From JALORV01 sp035498175 (lineage in GTDB: Bacteria; Pseudomonadota; Gammaproteobacteria; Burkholderiales; Burkholderiaceae_F), in NCBI GenBank assembly GCA_035498175.1, contig DATKAJ010000039.1:10282-74281 (forward strand): a stretch of 64,000 nucleotides of DNA, read 5' to 3'. Below the pieces are notes generated by a model that was not told the DNA's origin, did no database searches, and worked only from the letters and a program-made list of their open reading frames with translations. Position 1 is the first letter of the stretch. Each line of letters starts with the position of its first letter. The translations under genes were made by a program, and so were the position numbers. Of this stretch, positions 43,159-52,322 are shown one piece after another.

Positions 43159-44408
43159 CAGGGCTTCTTCCGGTACGCCAGCGTCGCTTCGCGGCAGGAC
43201 GCGCGACAGTAGAACTCGAGGCCGCCCGCCTCGGCAACGATGTGCAGATCCTTGTCGCCACGGCCGGACAAGTTCACCAGCAATAGGTGGTCCTTCGGCA
43301 GCGTCGGTGCGAGCTTCGTCGCGTAGGCGAGTGCGTGGCTCGATTCCAGCGCCGGGATGATGCCTTCGATACGGCAGCAGTCGTGGAAGGCCTTGAGCGC
43401 CTCTTCGTCAGTGGCGCCCACGTACTCGGCACGGCCCGTGTCCTTCAGCCACGCGTGCTCCGGTCCGACACCCGGATAGTCCAGGCCGGCCGACACCGAA
43501 TGCGTTTCCATGATCTGGCCGTTTTCATCCTGCAGCAGGTAGGTGCGATTACCATGAAGCACGCCGGGCGAACCGCGCAGCAGGCTGGCTGCATGGCGCA
43601 TCGTCGTCAGTCCTTCGCCCGCGGCCTCGACCCCGACCAGTTTCACCTTCTCGTGCCCGATGTAGTCGTAGAAGATGCCCATCGCGTTGCTGCCGCCACC
43701 GACACAGGCAATCACATAGTCCGGCTGACGCCCGGCGAGTTCGGGCATCTGCCGCAGGCACTCTTTGCCGACCACCGAGTTGAAGTCGCGCACCATCATC
43801 GGATACGGGTGCGGCCCCGCGACCGTGCCGATAATGTAAAAGGTGTTCTCGACGTTGGTCACCCAGTCGCGCATCGCCTCGTTCAGTGCGTCCTTCAGCG
43901 TGCGCGAGCCACTTTCCACCGGCACGACCTCGGCGCCGAGCAGCTTCATGCGGTAGACGTTCGCCGCCTGGCGCCCGACGTCTTCGGAGCCCATATAAAC
44001 GACGCACTGCATGCCATAGCGGGCAGCGACCGTAGCCGTCGCCACGCCGTGCTGGCCGGCGCCGGTTTCCGCGATCACCCGCGGCTTGCCCATGCGCTTG
44101 GCAAGCAGCGCCTGCCCGATCGTGTTGTTGATCTTGTGCGCGCCGGTGTGATTCAGATCCTCGCGCTTCAGGTAGATCTGCGCGCCGCCCAGTTCGTCGC
44201 TCCAGCGCCTGGCGTGGTAGATCGGGCTCGGGCGGCCAACATAGTGCTTCAGCTCATCGCGGAATTCGGCGATGAAGTCCGGATCCTTCTGATAGCGCGC
44301 ATAGGCGTCGCGCAACTCCCCCAGCGCGTGCATCAGCGTTTCGGCCACAAAGATGCCGCCGTAAGGGCCGAAGTGTCCGCGCGGATCCGGAAGGTCGTAG
44401 GGCTTCAT
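43158..44408 (-). CDS. trpB: Tryptophan synthase beta subunit
   Basis: A 416-residue PLP enzyme that joins indole and serine. The PLP lysine is in LNHTGAHKINNT. GGGSNAMGIFYDYI and the final LVNLSGRGDKDLH are intact. After the usual end the protein goes on for about 20 residues with two Cys (LEFYCRASCREATLAYRKKP). The start is the ATG at 44408, overlapping the trpF stop (ATGA). The open frame further upstream is not homologous. Confidence 0.96.
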   Translation of the reverse strand: MKPYDLPDPRGHFGPYGGIFVAETLMHALGELRDAYARYQKDPDFIAEFRDELKHYVGRPSPIYHARRWSDELGGAQIYLKREDLNHTGAHKINNTIGQALLAKRMGKPRVIAETGAGQHGVATATVAARYGMQCVVYMGSEDVGRQAANVYRMKLLGAEVVPVESGSRTLKDALNEAMRDWVTNVENTFYIIGTVAGPHPYPMMVRDFNSVVGKECLRQMPELAGRQPDYVIACVGGGSNAMGIFYDYIGHEKVKLVGVEAAGEGLTTMRHAASLLRGSPGVLHGNRTYLLQDENGQIMETHSVSAGLDYPGVGPEHAWLKDTGRAEYVGATDEEALKAFHDCCRIEGIIPALESSHALAYATKLAPTLPKDHLLLVNLSGRGDKDLHIVAEAGGLEFYCRASCREATLAYRKKP

Positions 44409-45034
44409 GAAAGCGATTCGTCGGCGGCGCGTACCGCCGCGATGAACTCGTGGATGCGCGTACTGCTCTTGATTCCCGGCGACTCCTCGACACCGCTGCT
44501 GACGTCCACCGCGTAGGGACGCAGCCGCCGGATCGCGTCGCCCACGTTTTCTGACCTCAGCCCACCCGCCAGCACCAGCGGCTTCGAGCGCCGCAGGGGC
44601 ACACGCCCCCAATCGAACGTCGCTCCACCGCCGCCTAAGGTCTCCGCCGGCGCATCGGCAAGCAGCGCAGCCGCCGAGTGAAACTGACGTTCCCAGTCTA
44701 ACAAATCGACTCCCGCATCCATGGATACGGCGCGCAGGTACGGCCGACCGTAGCGACTGCAGGCGGGCTCGTGCTCGGCGCCGTGAAACTGCAGCAGCGC
44801 ATCGGGCAATGAACCCAGTGCGTCCTCGACCAGGTCTGCTGGCGCGTTCACGAAGAGCAGCACTGGCGTCGCGAACGGCGGCAACTGTCGCGCGAGTGCG
44901 CGCAACCGCGCCGGCGGCACATGGCGGGGACTCTTCGGGAAGCAGACGAAGCCGATGGCATCGGCGCCCGCCGCCGCCGCGGCGGCCACGTCGGCCTCAC
45001 GCGTCAGGCCACAGATCTTGATTCGTGTACGCAT
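44405..45034 (-). CDS. trpF: Phosphoribosylanthranilate isomerase
   Basis: A 209-residue TIM-barrel enzyme of tryptophan synthesis. The start MRTRIKICGLTREADV places the catalytic Cys at residue 8. The phosphate-binding VLAGGLRSENV and the VDVSSGVEESPGIKS segment carrying the catalytic Asp are present. Its start lies 38 bases inside the end of truA. Confidence 0.95.
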   Translation of the reverse strand: MRTRIKICGLTREADVAAAAAAGADAIGFVCFPKSPRHVPPARLRALARQLPPFATPVLLFVNAPADLVEDALGSLPDALLQFHGAEHEPACSRYGRPYLRAVSMDAGVDLLDWERQFHSAAALLADAPAETLGGGGATFDWGRVPLRRSKPLVLAGGLRSENVGDAIRRLRPYAVDVSSGVEESPGIKSSTRIHEFIAAVRAADESLS

Positions 45035-45815
45035 CGAATCGGTGCGGGGCGGCGGCTTCAGGGGCCGGCAACTCGAACCGTGGATCGTACTCGACCCGAG
45101 CAAGGTAAAGCCCTGCAGCGCCGAGTGTCGGTGCGGCGCGCGAACGATCGCGCGCTGCCAGCACTTCCGCCAGCCATTCTGGAGGGTAGCGGCCGAGTCC
45201 GACTGCGACGAGCGCCCCCGCGATGTTGCGCACCATATGATGCAGAAAGGCGTTGGCGCGGGCCCGCACACGCAACCAGCGGCCGAGGCGTTCGACTTCG
45301 AGCAGTTGCAGATCACGCACCGGCGACGCGGCCTGGCATTCGGCGGAGCGGAACGACGTGAAATCGTGCCGACCGACCAGGTATCGCGCAGAAACCTTCA
45401 TCGGCGCGTCGTCGAGCGGCCGGAACACCCAGGTGGCTCGCCCATGGGTCAGCGGCGATCGCACCGGATCGTTGAATATCCAGTAGTCGTAGCCGCGGCG
45501 CACCGCGCTGTAGCGGGCGTGAAACTCGCCTTCGACCTGTCGCGCCCAGCGGACCGCGACCGACTCCGGCAGAAAGCGATTGGTCCCGCGCACCCATGCG
45601 GTCAGGGGACGCTCGACTGCCGTGTCGAAATGGACGACCTGATCGACGGCGTGAACGCCGGCGTCGGTGCGACCCGCGCAGATCGTCGAGATCGTCTCGC
45701 CGGCGAGTTGGCCGAGCGCGGACTCGAGTGCGTCCTGCACCGAACGGCCGTCCGGCTGCGTCTGCCAGCCATTGAAGCCGGCACCGTCGTACTCGATGCC
45801 GAGCGCAATGCGCAC
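44997..45815 (-). CDS. truA: tRNA pseudouridine(38-40) synthase
   Basis: A 272-residue enzyme that makes pseudouridine at positions 38-40 of tRNA anticodon arms. The catalytic Asp51 is in CAGRTDAGVHA. Other family segments are GIEYDGAGFNGWQ, FHARYSAV and FLHHMVRNIAGAL. The C-terminus overlaps trpF by 38 bases in another frame. The last 25 residues, after PRFELP, are variable. Confidence 0.95.
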   Translation of the reverse strand: MRIALGIEYDGAGFNGWQTQPDGRSVQDALESALGQLAGETISTICAGRTDAGVHAVDQVVHFDTAVERPLTAWVRGTNRFLPESVAVRWARQVEGEFHARYSAVRRGYDYWIFNDPVRSPLTHGRATWVFRPLDDAPMKVSARYLVGRHDFTSFRSAECQAASPVRDLQLLEVERLGRWLRVRARANAFLHHMVRNIAGALVAVGLGRYPPEWLAEVLAARDRSRAAPTLGAAGLYLARVEYDPRFELPAPEAAAPHRFDAYTNQDLWPDA

Positions 45816-45862
45816 GGTGGTCCCCGGAGCGGACCGGGCGCAGCGGGCTGCGCCGGCTGCGA

Positions 45863-48853
45863 TCAGCCCTCGATCTGCTTGATCAGTTCGACCGCGGCCT
45901 GACGCTGTTCGCGCGTGCCGTCGCGCATCACTTCGTCGAGCAATTCGCGCGCGCCGTCCTTGACGCCGAGGTCGATATAGCCGCGCGCCAGGTCGAGCTT
46001 CGTGGCCATCTGCTGCGCGAGCGCGCTGCCCGGCTCGGTCTCGCCGCGCTTCGTCGTCGGGTTGAGGCTGACCGCCGAGAGATCGAAGTCGATCAGCGGC
46101 ACCGTCGCCTGGTCGGTATTCGCGGTCAGGCGTTGCGCCTGCTCGTCGGGCAGTGCACCCACTCCGGCGGTGGCCGGTTGCTTCTTGCCGATGACGGTTG
46201 GTCGCGACAGCGCTTCGGCCGCCACCGGCGCCGCCGGCGCTTTGCTCGGAGGAATATTCAGGTCCAGATCCGGAATCGCGCCGCCGAACGCCGTCGGCTG
46301 CAGTGCCGGGGTCGAATGCGGCATCGCGATGTCGAGGTCGGCCAGAGCCGGAGGCTCCGCACGACCGACCGGCGGCGTCGTCGGCCGAAAGCCGAAATCA
46401 ACGTCCGACGCTTGCGCCGGCGCGGTATCCAGCGTCGGCATCTTGGTCGGCGGATTCAGGTTCATCTTCGTCGGGCCGAGGTCGAAATCGAGCGACGCGA
46501 AGTCGGGCTCGGCCGGAGGCGTCTGGCCGCCCTTGGTCGCAGGGCCACCCTTTGTCGCCGGGCCGCCCTTCGTGTTCGGGCCGCCGGGCAGCGTCGCATG
46601 GAACTGCGTGGTCGGCGCTGAGGTCGTCGTCGGACCGGACATCTTCGTATCCGCCGGCATCTTCGTGTCGCCGACCGACATCGTGGTGTCGGCTCCCGTC
46701 ATGCGCGTGTCGACGACCATCTTGGTCAACGGCGGCGCGTTTCCGGTCTGCATTACCGAGTCGGCGCCGCGCAGGCCGCCGAGGTCGAGCCCGGACGTCG
46801 GACCACCGCCCAGCGTGGACGGGCCGCGGCTCTTCGTATTCGGATCGAGCCGGAACCCCGTCGTCGGACCACGGCCGACCGTGTCCGACATCGCAGCCGC
46901 CGCGAACATCGGATGCGCCGGATCGAGCGCGTGGCCGAGCTTGAGCGCCTTGTCCCACTCTTCGCCGGCGCTGCCGGTCCGGTCGCGCAGATCCTCGGCC
47001 ATCGCCATGAAGGCCGCCTTGTCGCCGCGCCGCGAATAGATCTCAAGCAGCTTGACCCGCACGGCGTGGCGATCCGGCTGCATCCGCAGCGCTTCCTTCA
47101 GGATGTCCTCGGCCTGCTCCTCGCGGCCATAGGCGATATAGACGTCCGCCTCGGCCACCGGGTCGACCTCGTTGGAATCGAGCTGCGAGGCTGCCGGGAT
47201 GAAGCTGGAATTGAACGTGCTCGTGCCCGTGTCGACGCTCTGGCCACCTGTGGCGCCGAAAAGCGAGTTCGCCTGCAGGCCCTCGCCCGTGTCCTTGAAC
47301 TTGTCGCTTTTCTCCGCCTTGCGCTTGCGGTACCAACTCCAGCCGAACAGGCCGGCGAGCAAGGCGACGATGCCAGCGAGTCCGAGCTGAGTCGTTGTGT
47401 TCCCGAGCAGATCGCCGACGAAGCTCGGCTCTTCGGCCGGCGCCGGAGGCGGCGGAGCCGCCTTCTTCACTGGGGGCGCCGCCGCGGGCGGCGGAGCCGG
47501 CGCAGCTGTGGTCACGGCGGGCGGCGGGGCGGCAGCCGGTGCCGGCGCCGGGGCGGCTGCGGTTGGAGTGGCTGGCGCAGGTGTCGGCGCCGTCACGACC
47601 GGCGCCGGCGTCGGTGCCGGTGCAGCGACAGGAGGCGCAGCCTTCTTCTCTTCGGCCTGCTTCTGCGCCTGGGCGCCGGACTTGCTCTGGATCTCGAGCG
47701 CCTTCTGAATCGCTTCGTTGGTCTTCTTCAGCTGGGCCGCGCGATCCTGCTCTTCCTTCAGCGCCCGTTGCTTGGCGGCGGCCTCATCGGCCTTGGCCGC
47801 AGCAGCCGCTCCGGACGACGCCTTGTCTTCGGCACGGGCGATCTTCAGCTGGTCACCGCCCGGCTTGGCCGCGGCACTCTTGTCTTCAACCTTGGTCGTG
47901 ACCTTACCGCCGCCGGCTGCGGCGCTCGGCGCCGCCGCGACTGGCGCCGCACCTGCGGCCTGTGCGAGCCGGCTGCGGTATTGCGCGAAGTCGGCGCTCT
48001 GGGCGGACACCTCCTTGCGCGTCTCGGCGCCGGAAAGTCCCGAGGCCTCGGCATCGGACGGAATCGTCAGCTGCGCACCTGCGCGCAGCAGGTTCATATT
48101 CTTTGAAATGAAGGCGTCCGGATTGGCCCGGAACAGCGCGACCAGCATCTGGTCGAGCGACGCCGCACTGCGGTTCTGGTTAGCGATCTTGCCCAGCGTG
48201 TCGCCGGGCTTGACGGTATAGGCGCCCTCCGAGGCCGTCGCCATCGACGGTGCCGAAGCGGTGCGCGGGGGCGGCAACGGCGCGGCGGCCTGGGCCGGCG
48301 GCGGAGCGGCCGCAGCAGCCGCGGCGGGCGGCGGCGTGACAGGAGCCGGAGCCGAAGCCCGCGGCAGCGGAACTGGCGCAGCCGCGAGAGGAGCCGGCGG
48401 TGCCGCCGGGGCAACCACGTCCGGCGTGCCCTTCAGGGCCGGCGGGTCCAGCAACACCGTGTATTCGCGGATCACCCGGCCGGTGGCCCAGGTGAGTTCG
48501 ACCATCATGTCGAGGTAGGGCTCGTTAACCGGCTGCGCCGACGAAATGCGCACCAGATAGGTGCCGTCCTGACGCCGGTCCAGCGCAAAGCGGATGTTCG
48601 TAAGTGCCGGATTGAATTCGAGATTAGCGGCTCGGAACGCCGACAGCGGGGCCAGCTTGACCTGTAGCGTGGGCGCCTCGTCGCGCCCGACGGACGTGAC
48701 CTCCAGTTCTGCCCGCAGCGGCTGCCCAAGGCCGGACTGCACCGAGAGGCGGCCAAGCCCCGCCGCATCGGCCTGGGCAGCAGCCAGCCCGAGGCTAAAC
48801 GCGAGCGAAAGCGCGCACCAAATGGGCGCGCGCGAGAATTTTTCGGATGGCAT
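45863..48853 (-). CDS. fimV: FimV-like peptidoglycan-binding hub protein
   Basis: A 996-residue inner-membrane protein related to FimV, which organises polar type IV pilus and motility functions. It has a signal peptide (1-30), a conserved periplasmic N-terminal domain (about 31-140), a Pro/Ala linker, a LysM domain (211-265), a second long Pro/Ala-rich part, one transmembrane helix (about 489-506) and a cytoplasmic C-terminus. The cytoplasmic part has TPR-like repeats (565-625) and the conserved FimV C-terminal segment (LDLARGYIDLGVKDGARELL). Residues 708-806 form a Thr/Lys/Met-rich repeat stretch. Position between asd and truA is the usual one in Burkholderiales. Confidence 0.92.
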   Translation of the reverse strand: MPSEKFSRAPIWCALSLAFSLGLAAAQADAAGLGRLSVQSGLGQPLRAELEVTSVGRDEAPTLQVKLAPLSAFRAANLEFNPALTNIRFALDRRQDGTYLVRISSAQPVNEPYLDMMVELTWATGRVIREYTVLLDPPALKGTPDVVAPAAPPAPLAAAPVPLPRASAPAPVTPPPAAAAAAAPPPAQAAAPLPPPRTASAPSMATASEGAYTVKPGDTLGKIANQNRSAASLDQMLVALFRANPDAFISKNMNLLRAGAQLTIPSDAEASGLSGAETRKEVSAQSADFAQYRSRLAQAAGAAPVAAAPSAAAGGGKVTTKVEDKSAAAKPGGDQLKIARAEDKASSGAAAAAKADEAAAKQRALKEEQDRAAQLKKTNEAIQKALEIQSKSGAQAQKQAEEKKAAPPVAAPAPTPAPVVTAPTPAPATPTAAAPAPAPAAAPPPAVTTAAPAPPPAAAPPVKKAAPPPPAPAEEPSFVGDLLGNTTTQLGLAGIVALLAGLFGWSWYRKRKAEKSDKFKDTGEGLQANSLFGATGGQSVDTGTSTFNSSFIPAASQLDSNEVDPVAEADVYIAYGREEQAEDILKEALRMQPDRHAVRVKLLEIYSRRGDKAAFMAMAEDLRDRTGSAGEEWDKALKLGHALDPAHPMFAAAAMSDTVGRGPTTGFRLDPNTKSRGPSTLGGGPTSGLDLGGLRGADSVMQTGNAPPLTKMVVDTRMTGADTTMSVGDTKMPADTKMSGPTTTSAPTTQFHATLPGGPNTKGGPATKGGPATKGGQTPPAEPDFASLDFDLGPTKMNLNPPTKMPTLDTAPAQASDVDFGFRPTTPPVGRAEPPALADLDIAMPHSTPALQPTAFGGAIPDLDLNIPPSKAPAAPVAAEALSRPTVIGKKQPATAGVGALPDEQAQRLTANTDQATVPLIDFDLSAVSLNPTTKRGETEPGSALAQQMATKLDLARGYIDLGVKDGARELLDEVMRDGTREQRQAAVELIKQIEG

Positions 48854-48920
48854 TCAGCCCCCTGCCGAATCGGACATGTTTTTCGAACTTAACATCATGG
48901 ACTTAGGGCGGCAAGCTTAG

Positions 48921-48950
48921 AAAAAGCCGTAACTCACGCCTTTATGTGAG
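48921..48950 (-). terminator. Weak terminator-like hairpin after asd
   Basis: A 5-base-pair stem CTCAC/GTGAG (48933-48950), followed on the minus strand by TTACGGC and then five T. It lies between asd and fimV and may reduce read-through. The stem is short and the T-run is separated from it. Confidence 0.35.
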
Positions 48951-48989
48951 AAATCCAACGCCGCGCCAGCAGCGCGTTGCGCGCCAGAA

Positions 48990-50117
48990 CTACAGCTTGC
49001 CGAGCAGGATGCGCAGCATGCGGCGCAACGGTTCGGCCGCGCCCCACAGCAACTGGTCTCCCACCGTGAAGGCACCGACATAGTCGGCACCCAGCGCAAG
49101 CTTGCGCAGCCGTCCGACCGGGATTGACATAGTGCCGGTGACTGCGGCAGGCGTCAGCTCGCGGATGCTCGCATCCTTGGTGTTGGGCACGAGCTTCACC
49201 CACGGATTGTCGTCACGAATCATCTGCTCGATCTGCGCCAGAGGAACATCACGCCTGAGCTTGATGGTCAACGACTGCGAGTGGCAGCGCATCGCGCCGA
49301 TGCGCACGCAGATCGAGTCGATCGGTACCGCCCCAGTGCCGAATCCGGGGCCGCGGCCGAGAATCTTGTTGGTCTCGGCGCCGCCCTTCCACTCTTCGAG
49401 GCTGGTGCCGTCGCCGCGATCGGCATCGATCCACGGGATCAGGTTCCCCGCCAGCGGGACGATGAAGTTCTGTGTCTCGTCGTCACCGAGCGCGCGCTGC
49501 TTGCCGATGACGCGGCGGTCGATCTCGAGAATGGCGCTCGACGGGTCCGCGAGCAGGTCGCGCACCTCGGCATTCAGAGTCCCGAACTGGGTCAGCAACT
49601 CGCGCATGTGCGGCGCGCCGCCGCCCGATGCGGCCTGGTAGGTGGTGCAGGTCATCCACTCGACCAGGTCCTGCTTGAACAGCGCCCCCACGCCGATCAG
49701 CATGCAGCTCACCGTGCAGTTGCCGCCGATGTAGTTCCTGATCCCCCGCTTTAGCGCCGCATCGATCACCGGGCGGTTCACCGGGTCGAGGATGATCACT
49801 GCATCGTCCTGCATGCGCAGCGTCTTGGCGGCGTCGATCCAGTAGCCGTTCCAGCCTGTCGCGCGGAGCTTCGGGTAAATCTCCTTCGTGTAATCGCTGC
49901 CCTGGCACGTGATGACGGTGTCCTGCTGAGCCAGCGCGGCGATGTCGTCGGCCCGTTTCAGCGTGCCTTGCGAGCGCGGCACCGCCGGAGCCGAACCACC
50001 CGCGTTGGACGTGCTGAAAAAGGTCGTGTCGACCAGTTCGAAGTCGCGTTCCGCGCTCATACGGTCCATCAGCACAGACCCGACCATTCCACGCCACCCG
50101 ACGATCCCGACTTTCAT
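48990..50117 (-). CDS. asd: Aspartate-semialdehyde dehydrogenase
   Basis: A 375-residue enzyme that reduces aspartyl phosphate to aspartate semialdehyde for Lys, Thr and Met synthesis. The start MKVGIVGWRGMVGSVLMDRM has the NADP-binding loop. The catalytic Cys134 is in IGGNCTVSCML. The RIGAMRCHSQSLTIKL segment holds substrate-binding residues. The frame is open to 50300 inside leuB only as a shadow. Confidence 0.96.
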   Translation of the reverse strand: MKVGIVGWRGMVGSVLMDRMSAERDFELVDTTFFSTSNAGGSAPAVPRSQGTLKRADDIAALAQQDTVITCQGSDYTKEIYPKLRATGWNGYWIDAAKTLRMQDDAVIILDPVNRPVIDAALKRGIRNYIGGNCTVSCMLIGVGALFKQDLVEWMTCTTYQAASGGGAPHMRELLTQFGTLNAEVRDLLADPSSAILEIDRRVIGKQRALGDDETQNFIVPLAGNLIPWIDADRGDGTSLEEWKGGAETNKILGRGPGFGTGAVPIDSICVRIGAMRCHSQSLTIKLRRDVPLAQIEQMIRDDNPWVKLVPNTKDASIRELTPAAVTGTMSIPVGRLRKLALGADYVGAFTVGDQLLWGAAEPLRRMLRILLGKL

Positions 50118-50155
50118 TCCTGCCCTCTCGACTTTCGAACCCTGTGCGCCACGTC

Positions 50156-51226
50156 TCAGGAGAGCGCAGCGACGACCGCGTTGCCCATCGCGGCGGTTCC
50201 CACCGGCGTCGCGCCCGGCTCCGCGATGTCCATCGTCCGCAGACCCTGCGCGAGCACACGCCGCACTGCGGCTTCGATCCGGTCCGCCTGGTCGGCGCAA
50301 TCCAGTGAGTAGCGCAGCATCATCGCCGCCGACAGGATCGTCGCGAGCGGGTTGGCCACGCCCTTGCCCGCGATATCGGGCGCACTACCATGCGACGGCT
50401 CGTACAGCCCCCGGTTGCGCTCGTTCAGCGACGCCGACGGCAGCATGCCGATCGATCCGGTCAGCATCGCCGCCTCGTCGGAGAGTATGTCGCCGAACAT
50501 GTTCCCCGTCACGATCACGTCAAACTTCTTCGGCGCCTTCACGAGCTGCATCGCGGCGTTGTCGACGTACATGTGCTCCAGCTCGACATCCGCATAGGCC
50601 GTGTGGACCTCGGTCACGACGTCCTTCCAGAACTGGAAGGTCTCCAGCACGTTGGCCTTGTCGACGCTGGTGACCTTCTTCGACCGTTTGCGCGCGGCCC
50701 GGAACGCGACATGGGCGATGCGCTCGATCTCGGGGCGGCTGTAGCGCATCGTGTCGAAGGCTTCCGGCGCGCCCGCGAACGCGCCGTCGGGAGCGGCGCG
50801 TCGCCCGCGCGGCTGGCCGAAATAGATGTCGCCGGTGAGCTCGCGCACGATCAGCAGGTCGAGCCCCGCGATCAGCTCGGGCTTCAGGCTCGAGGCGCCG
50901 GTCAGTTCGGCATAGCAGATCGCCGGGCGCAGGTTGGCGAACAGGCCAAGGTGCCTGCGCAGGCCGAGGATCGCCTGCTCGGGACGCAATGCGCGCTCGA
51001 GCTTGTCGTATTTCCAGTCGCCAACGGCGCCGAACAGCACTGCATCGGCGGCCTGCGCGAGCTTCAGCGTGGCTTGCGGAAGCGGGTGCCCGTGCGCGTC
51101 ATAGGCCGCGCCACCGACCTCGGCAAACTCGAACTCGAAGCGCTCACCCAGCGCCCTCAGCACCTTGACCGCCTCGGCCACGATCTCCTTGCCGATGCCG
51201 TCTCCCGGCAGTACGGCGATCTTCAT
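50156..51226 (-). CDS. leuB: 3-isopropylmalate dehydrogenase
   Basis: A 356-residue decarboxylating dehydrogenase of leucine synthesis. The NAD and substrate regions are clear: VLPGDGIGKEIV, RELTGDIYFGQPRG, DKANVLETFQFW and PSHGSAPDIAGKGVANPLA. The ATG overlaps the stop of the small membrane protein gene by 4 bases. Usual length. Confidence 0.97.
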   Translation of the reverse strand: MKIAVLPGDGIGKEIVAEAVKVLRALGERFEFEFAEVGGAAYDAHGHPLPQATLKLAQAADAVLFGAVGDWKYDKLERALRPEQAILGLRRHLGLFANLRPAICYAELTGASSLKPELIAGLDLLIVRELTGDIYFGQPRGRRAAPDGAFAGAPEAFDTMRYSRPEIERIAHVAFRAARKRSKKVTSVDKANVLETFQFWKDVVTEVHTAYADVELEHMYVDNAAMQLVKAPKKFDVIVTGNMFGDILSDEAAMLTGSIGMLPSASLNERNRGLYEPSHGSAPDIAGKGVANPLATILSAAMMLRYSLDCADQADRIEAAVRRVLAQGLRTMDIAEPGATPVGTAAMGNAVVAALS

Positions 51227-51531
51227 TCGAACCGGTTGAGCCAGTCGACGATGACGCGCTCACAGAACTTGAATGCGAAATAGCAGGCGAGCGCGCCGTA
51301 GCCGGACAGCAGCAGCTCGATCAGTTGCCGCGCGGCGCCGTCGGCGAGCGCCTCGGTACCGTGCTCGGCGATCAGGTTCAGGTTCGCGGACAGCAGGTGA
51401 ACGAGGTTCAGCGACAGCAACGCGAACCCTAAGAACGCCACACCGGCAGCGAGGAACACGAGCCAGGGCCGGCGCTTGAAGGCGGCGCCGAGCCCGGCGG
51501 TGGCCCGCCGCAGCGGCTCGTACGCCGCCAT
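51223..51531 (-). CDS. Small membrane protein of the leu operon
   Basis: A 102-residue protein with two hydrophobic helices (about 27-51 and 75-92), separated by a polar loop (NLNLIAEHGTEALADGAARQ). I do not know a function. It lies between leuD and leuB with overlapping ends on both sides (TGATG with leuD, 4 bases with leuB), so it is co-translated. A protein at this position occurs in other Burkholderiales. The frame is open to 51555, but MAAYEPLRRA is the natural start. Confidence 0.7.
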   Translation of the reverse strand: MAAYEPLRRATAGLGAAFKRRPWLVFLAAGVAFLGFALLSLNLVHLLSANLNLIAEHGTEALADGAARQLIELLLSGYGALACYFAFKFCERVIVDWLNRFE

Positions 51532-52178
51532 CACTTGCGACCCGCCACGAGCCACGGCTGCTGTGCCAGGCGCTGCTGCTCGAAAGCCGCGATCTTGTCC
51601 CTGTGCCGCAGCGTGAGCCCGATGTCGTCGAGGCCGTTGACGAGGCAGTACTTGCTGAAGGCCGCCACCTCGAACGAATGCTCGCGCCCATCCGGCTCAA
51701 CCACGACTTGGCGGGGCAAATCGACTGTCAGCTGGTAGCCGACGTGCGCCGCAACCTCGTTGAAAAGCCGGTCGAGCACGATCTCGTGCAGAACCACCGC
51801 CAGCAAACCGTTCTTCAGGCTGTTGTTGTGGAAGATGTCGGCGAAACTCGGCGCGATCAGCACGCGAAAACCATTCTGCAGCAGTGCCCACGGCGCGTGC
51901 TCGCGCGACGATCCGCAGCCGAAGTTCCTGCGCGCCAGCAGGATCGAAGCGCCGCGATAGCGCGGCTGGTTGAGCACGAAGTCCGGGTTCAGCGGGCGGG
52001 CGGTATGGTCCATGCCGGGTTCGCCGTGATCGAGGTAGCGCCACTCGTCGAACAGATTCGGGCCGAAGCCCGTCCGCCTGATCGACTTCAGGAACTGCTT
52101 CGGAATGATCGCGTCCGTGTCGACGTTGGCGCGATCGAGCGGCGCAACGAGCCCGGTGTGGACGGTGAAGGCGTCCAA
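51531..52178 (-). CDS. leuD: 3-isopropylmalate dehydratase small subunit
   Basis: A 215-residue subunit of isopropylmalate isomerase. Typical segments are LDRANVDTDAIIPKQFLKSI, NFGCGSSREHAPWAL and IAPSFADIFHNNSLKNGLL. It pairs with LeuC. A small lipoprotein gene separates them. Confidence 0.97.
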   Translation of the reverse strand: MDAFTVHTGLVAPLDRANVDTDAIIPKQFLKSIRRTGFGPNLFDEWRYLDHGEPGMDHTARPLNPDFVLNQPRYRGASILLARRNFGCGSSREHAPWALLQNGFRVLIAPSFADIFHNNSLKNGLLAVVLHEIVLDRLFNEVAAHVGYQLTVDLPRQVVVEPDGREHSFEVAAFSKYCLVNGLDDIGLTLRHRDKIAAFEQQRLAQQPWLVAGRK

Positions 52179-52187
52179 GATCGCTCC

Positions 52188-52322
52188 TTACATCTTCTTC
52201 TTGGTGTCGGTCGCGGCCTTGTCGACCGCACTGCCGGCGGCCTCGATGTCCTTGCCCATGCCAGCGATCGTGTTGCAGCCAGCGATAGCCAGGACGGCCG
52301 CCAAGAGGACGAGCACTTTCAT
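52188..52322 (-). CDS. Entericidin A/B-like small lipoprotein
   Basis: A 44-residue lipoprotein. The sequence MKVLVLLAAVLAIAGCNTIA has a lipobox (IAGC, Cys16), and the mature part is short and Lys/Ala/Asp-rich with GKDIEAAGSAVDKAA, the entericidin pattern. Members are small outer-membrane lipoproteins linked in E. coli to a toxin-antidote pair. The ATG overlaps the leuC stop (ATGA). A gene like this between leuC and leuD is common in Burkholderiales. Confidence 0.85.
   Translation of the reverse strand: MKVLVLLAAVLAIAGCNTIAGMGKDIEAAGSAVDKAATDTKKKM

Noticed and set aside
46002..47039. 345-codon plus-strand open frame
   Set aside because: Antisense to the low-complexity part of fimV; no start signal or homology.
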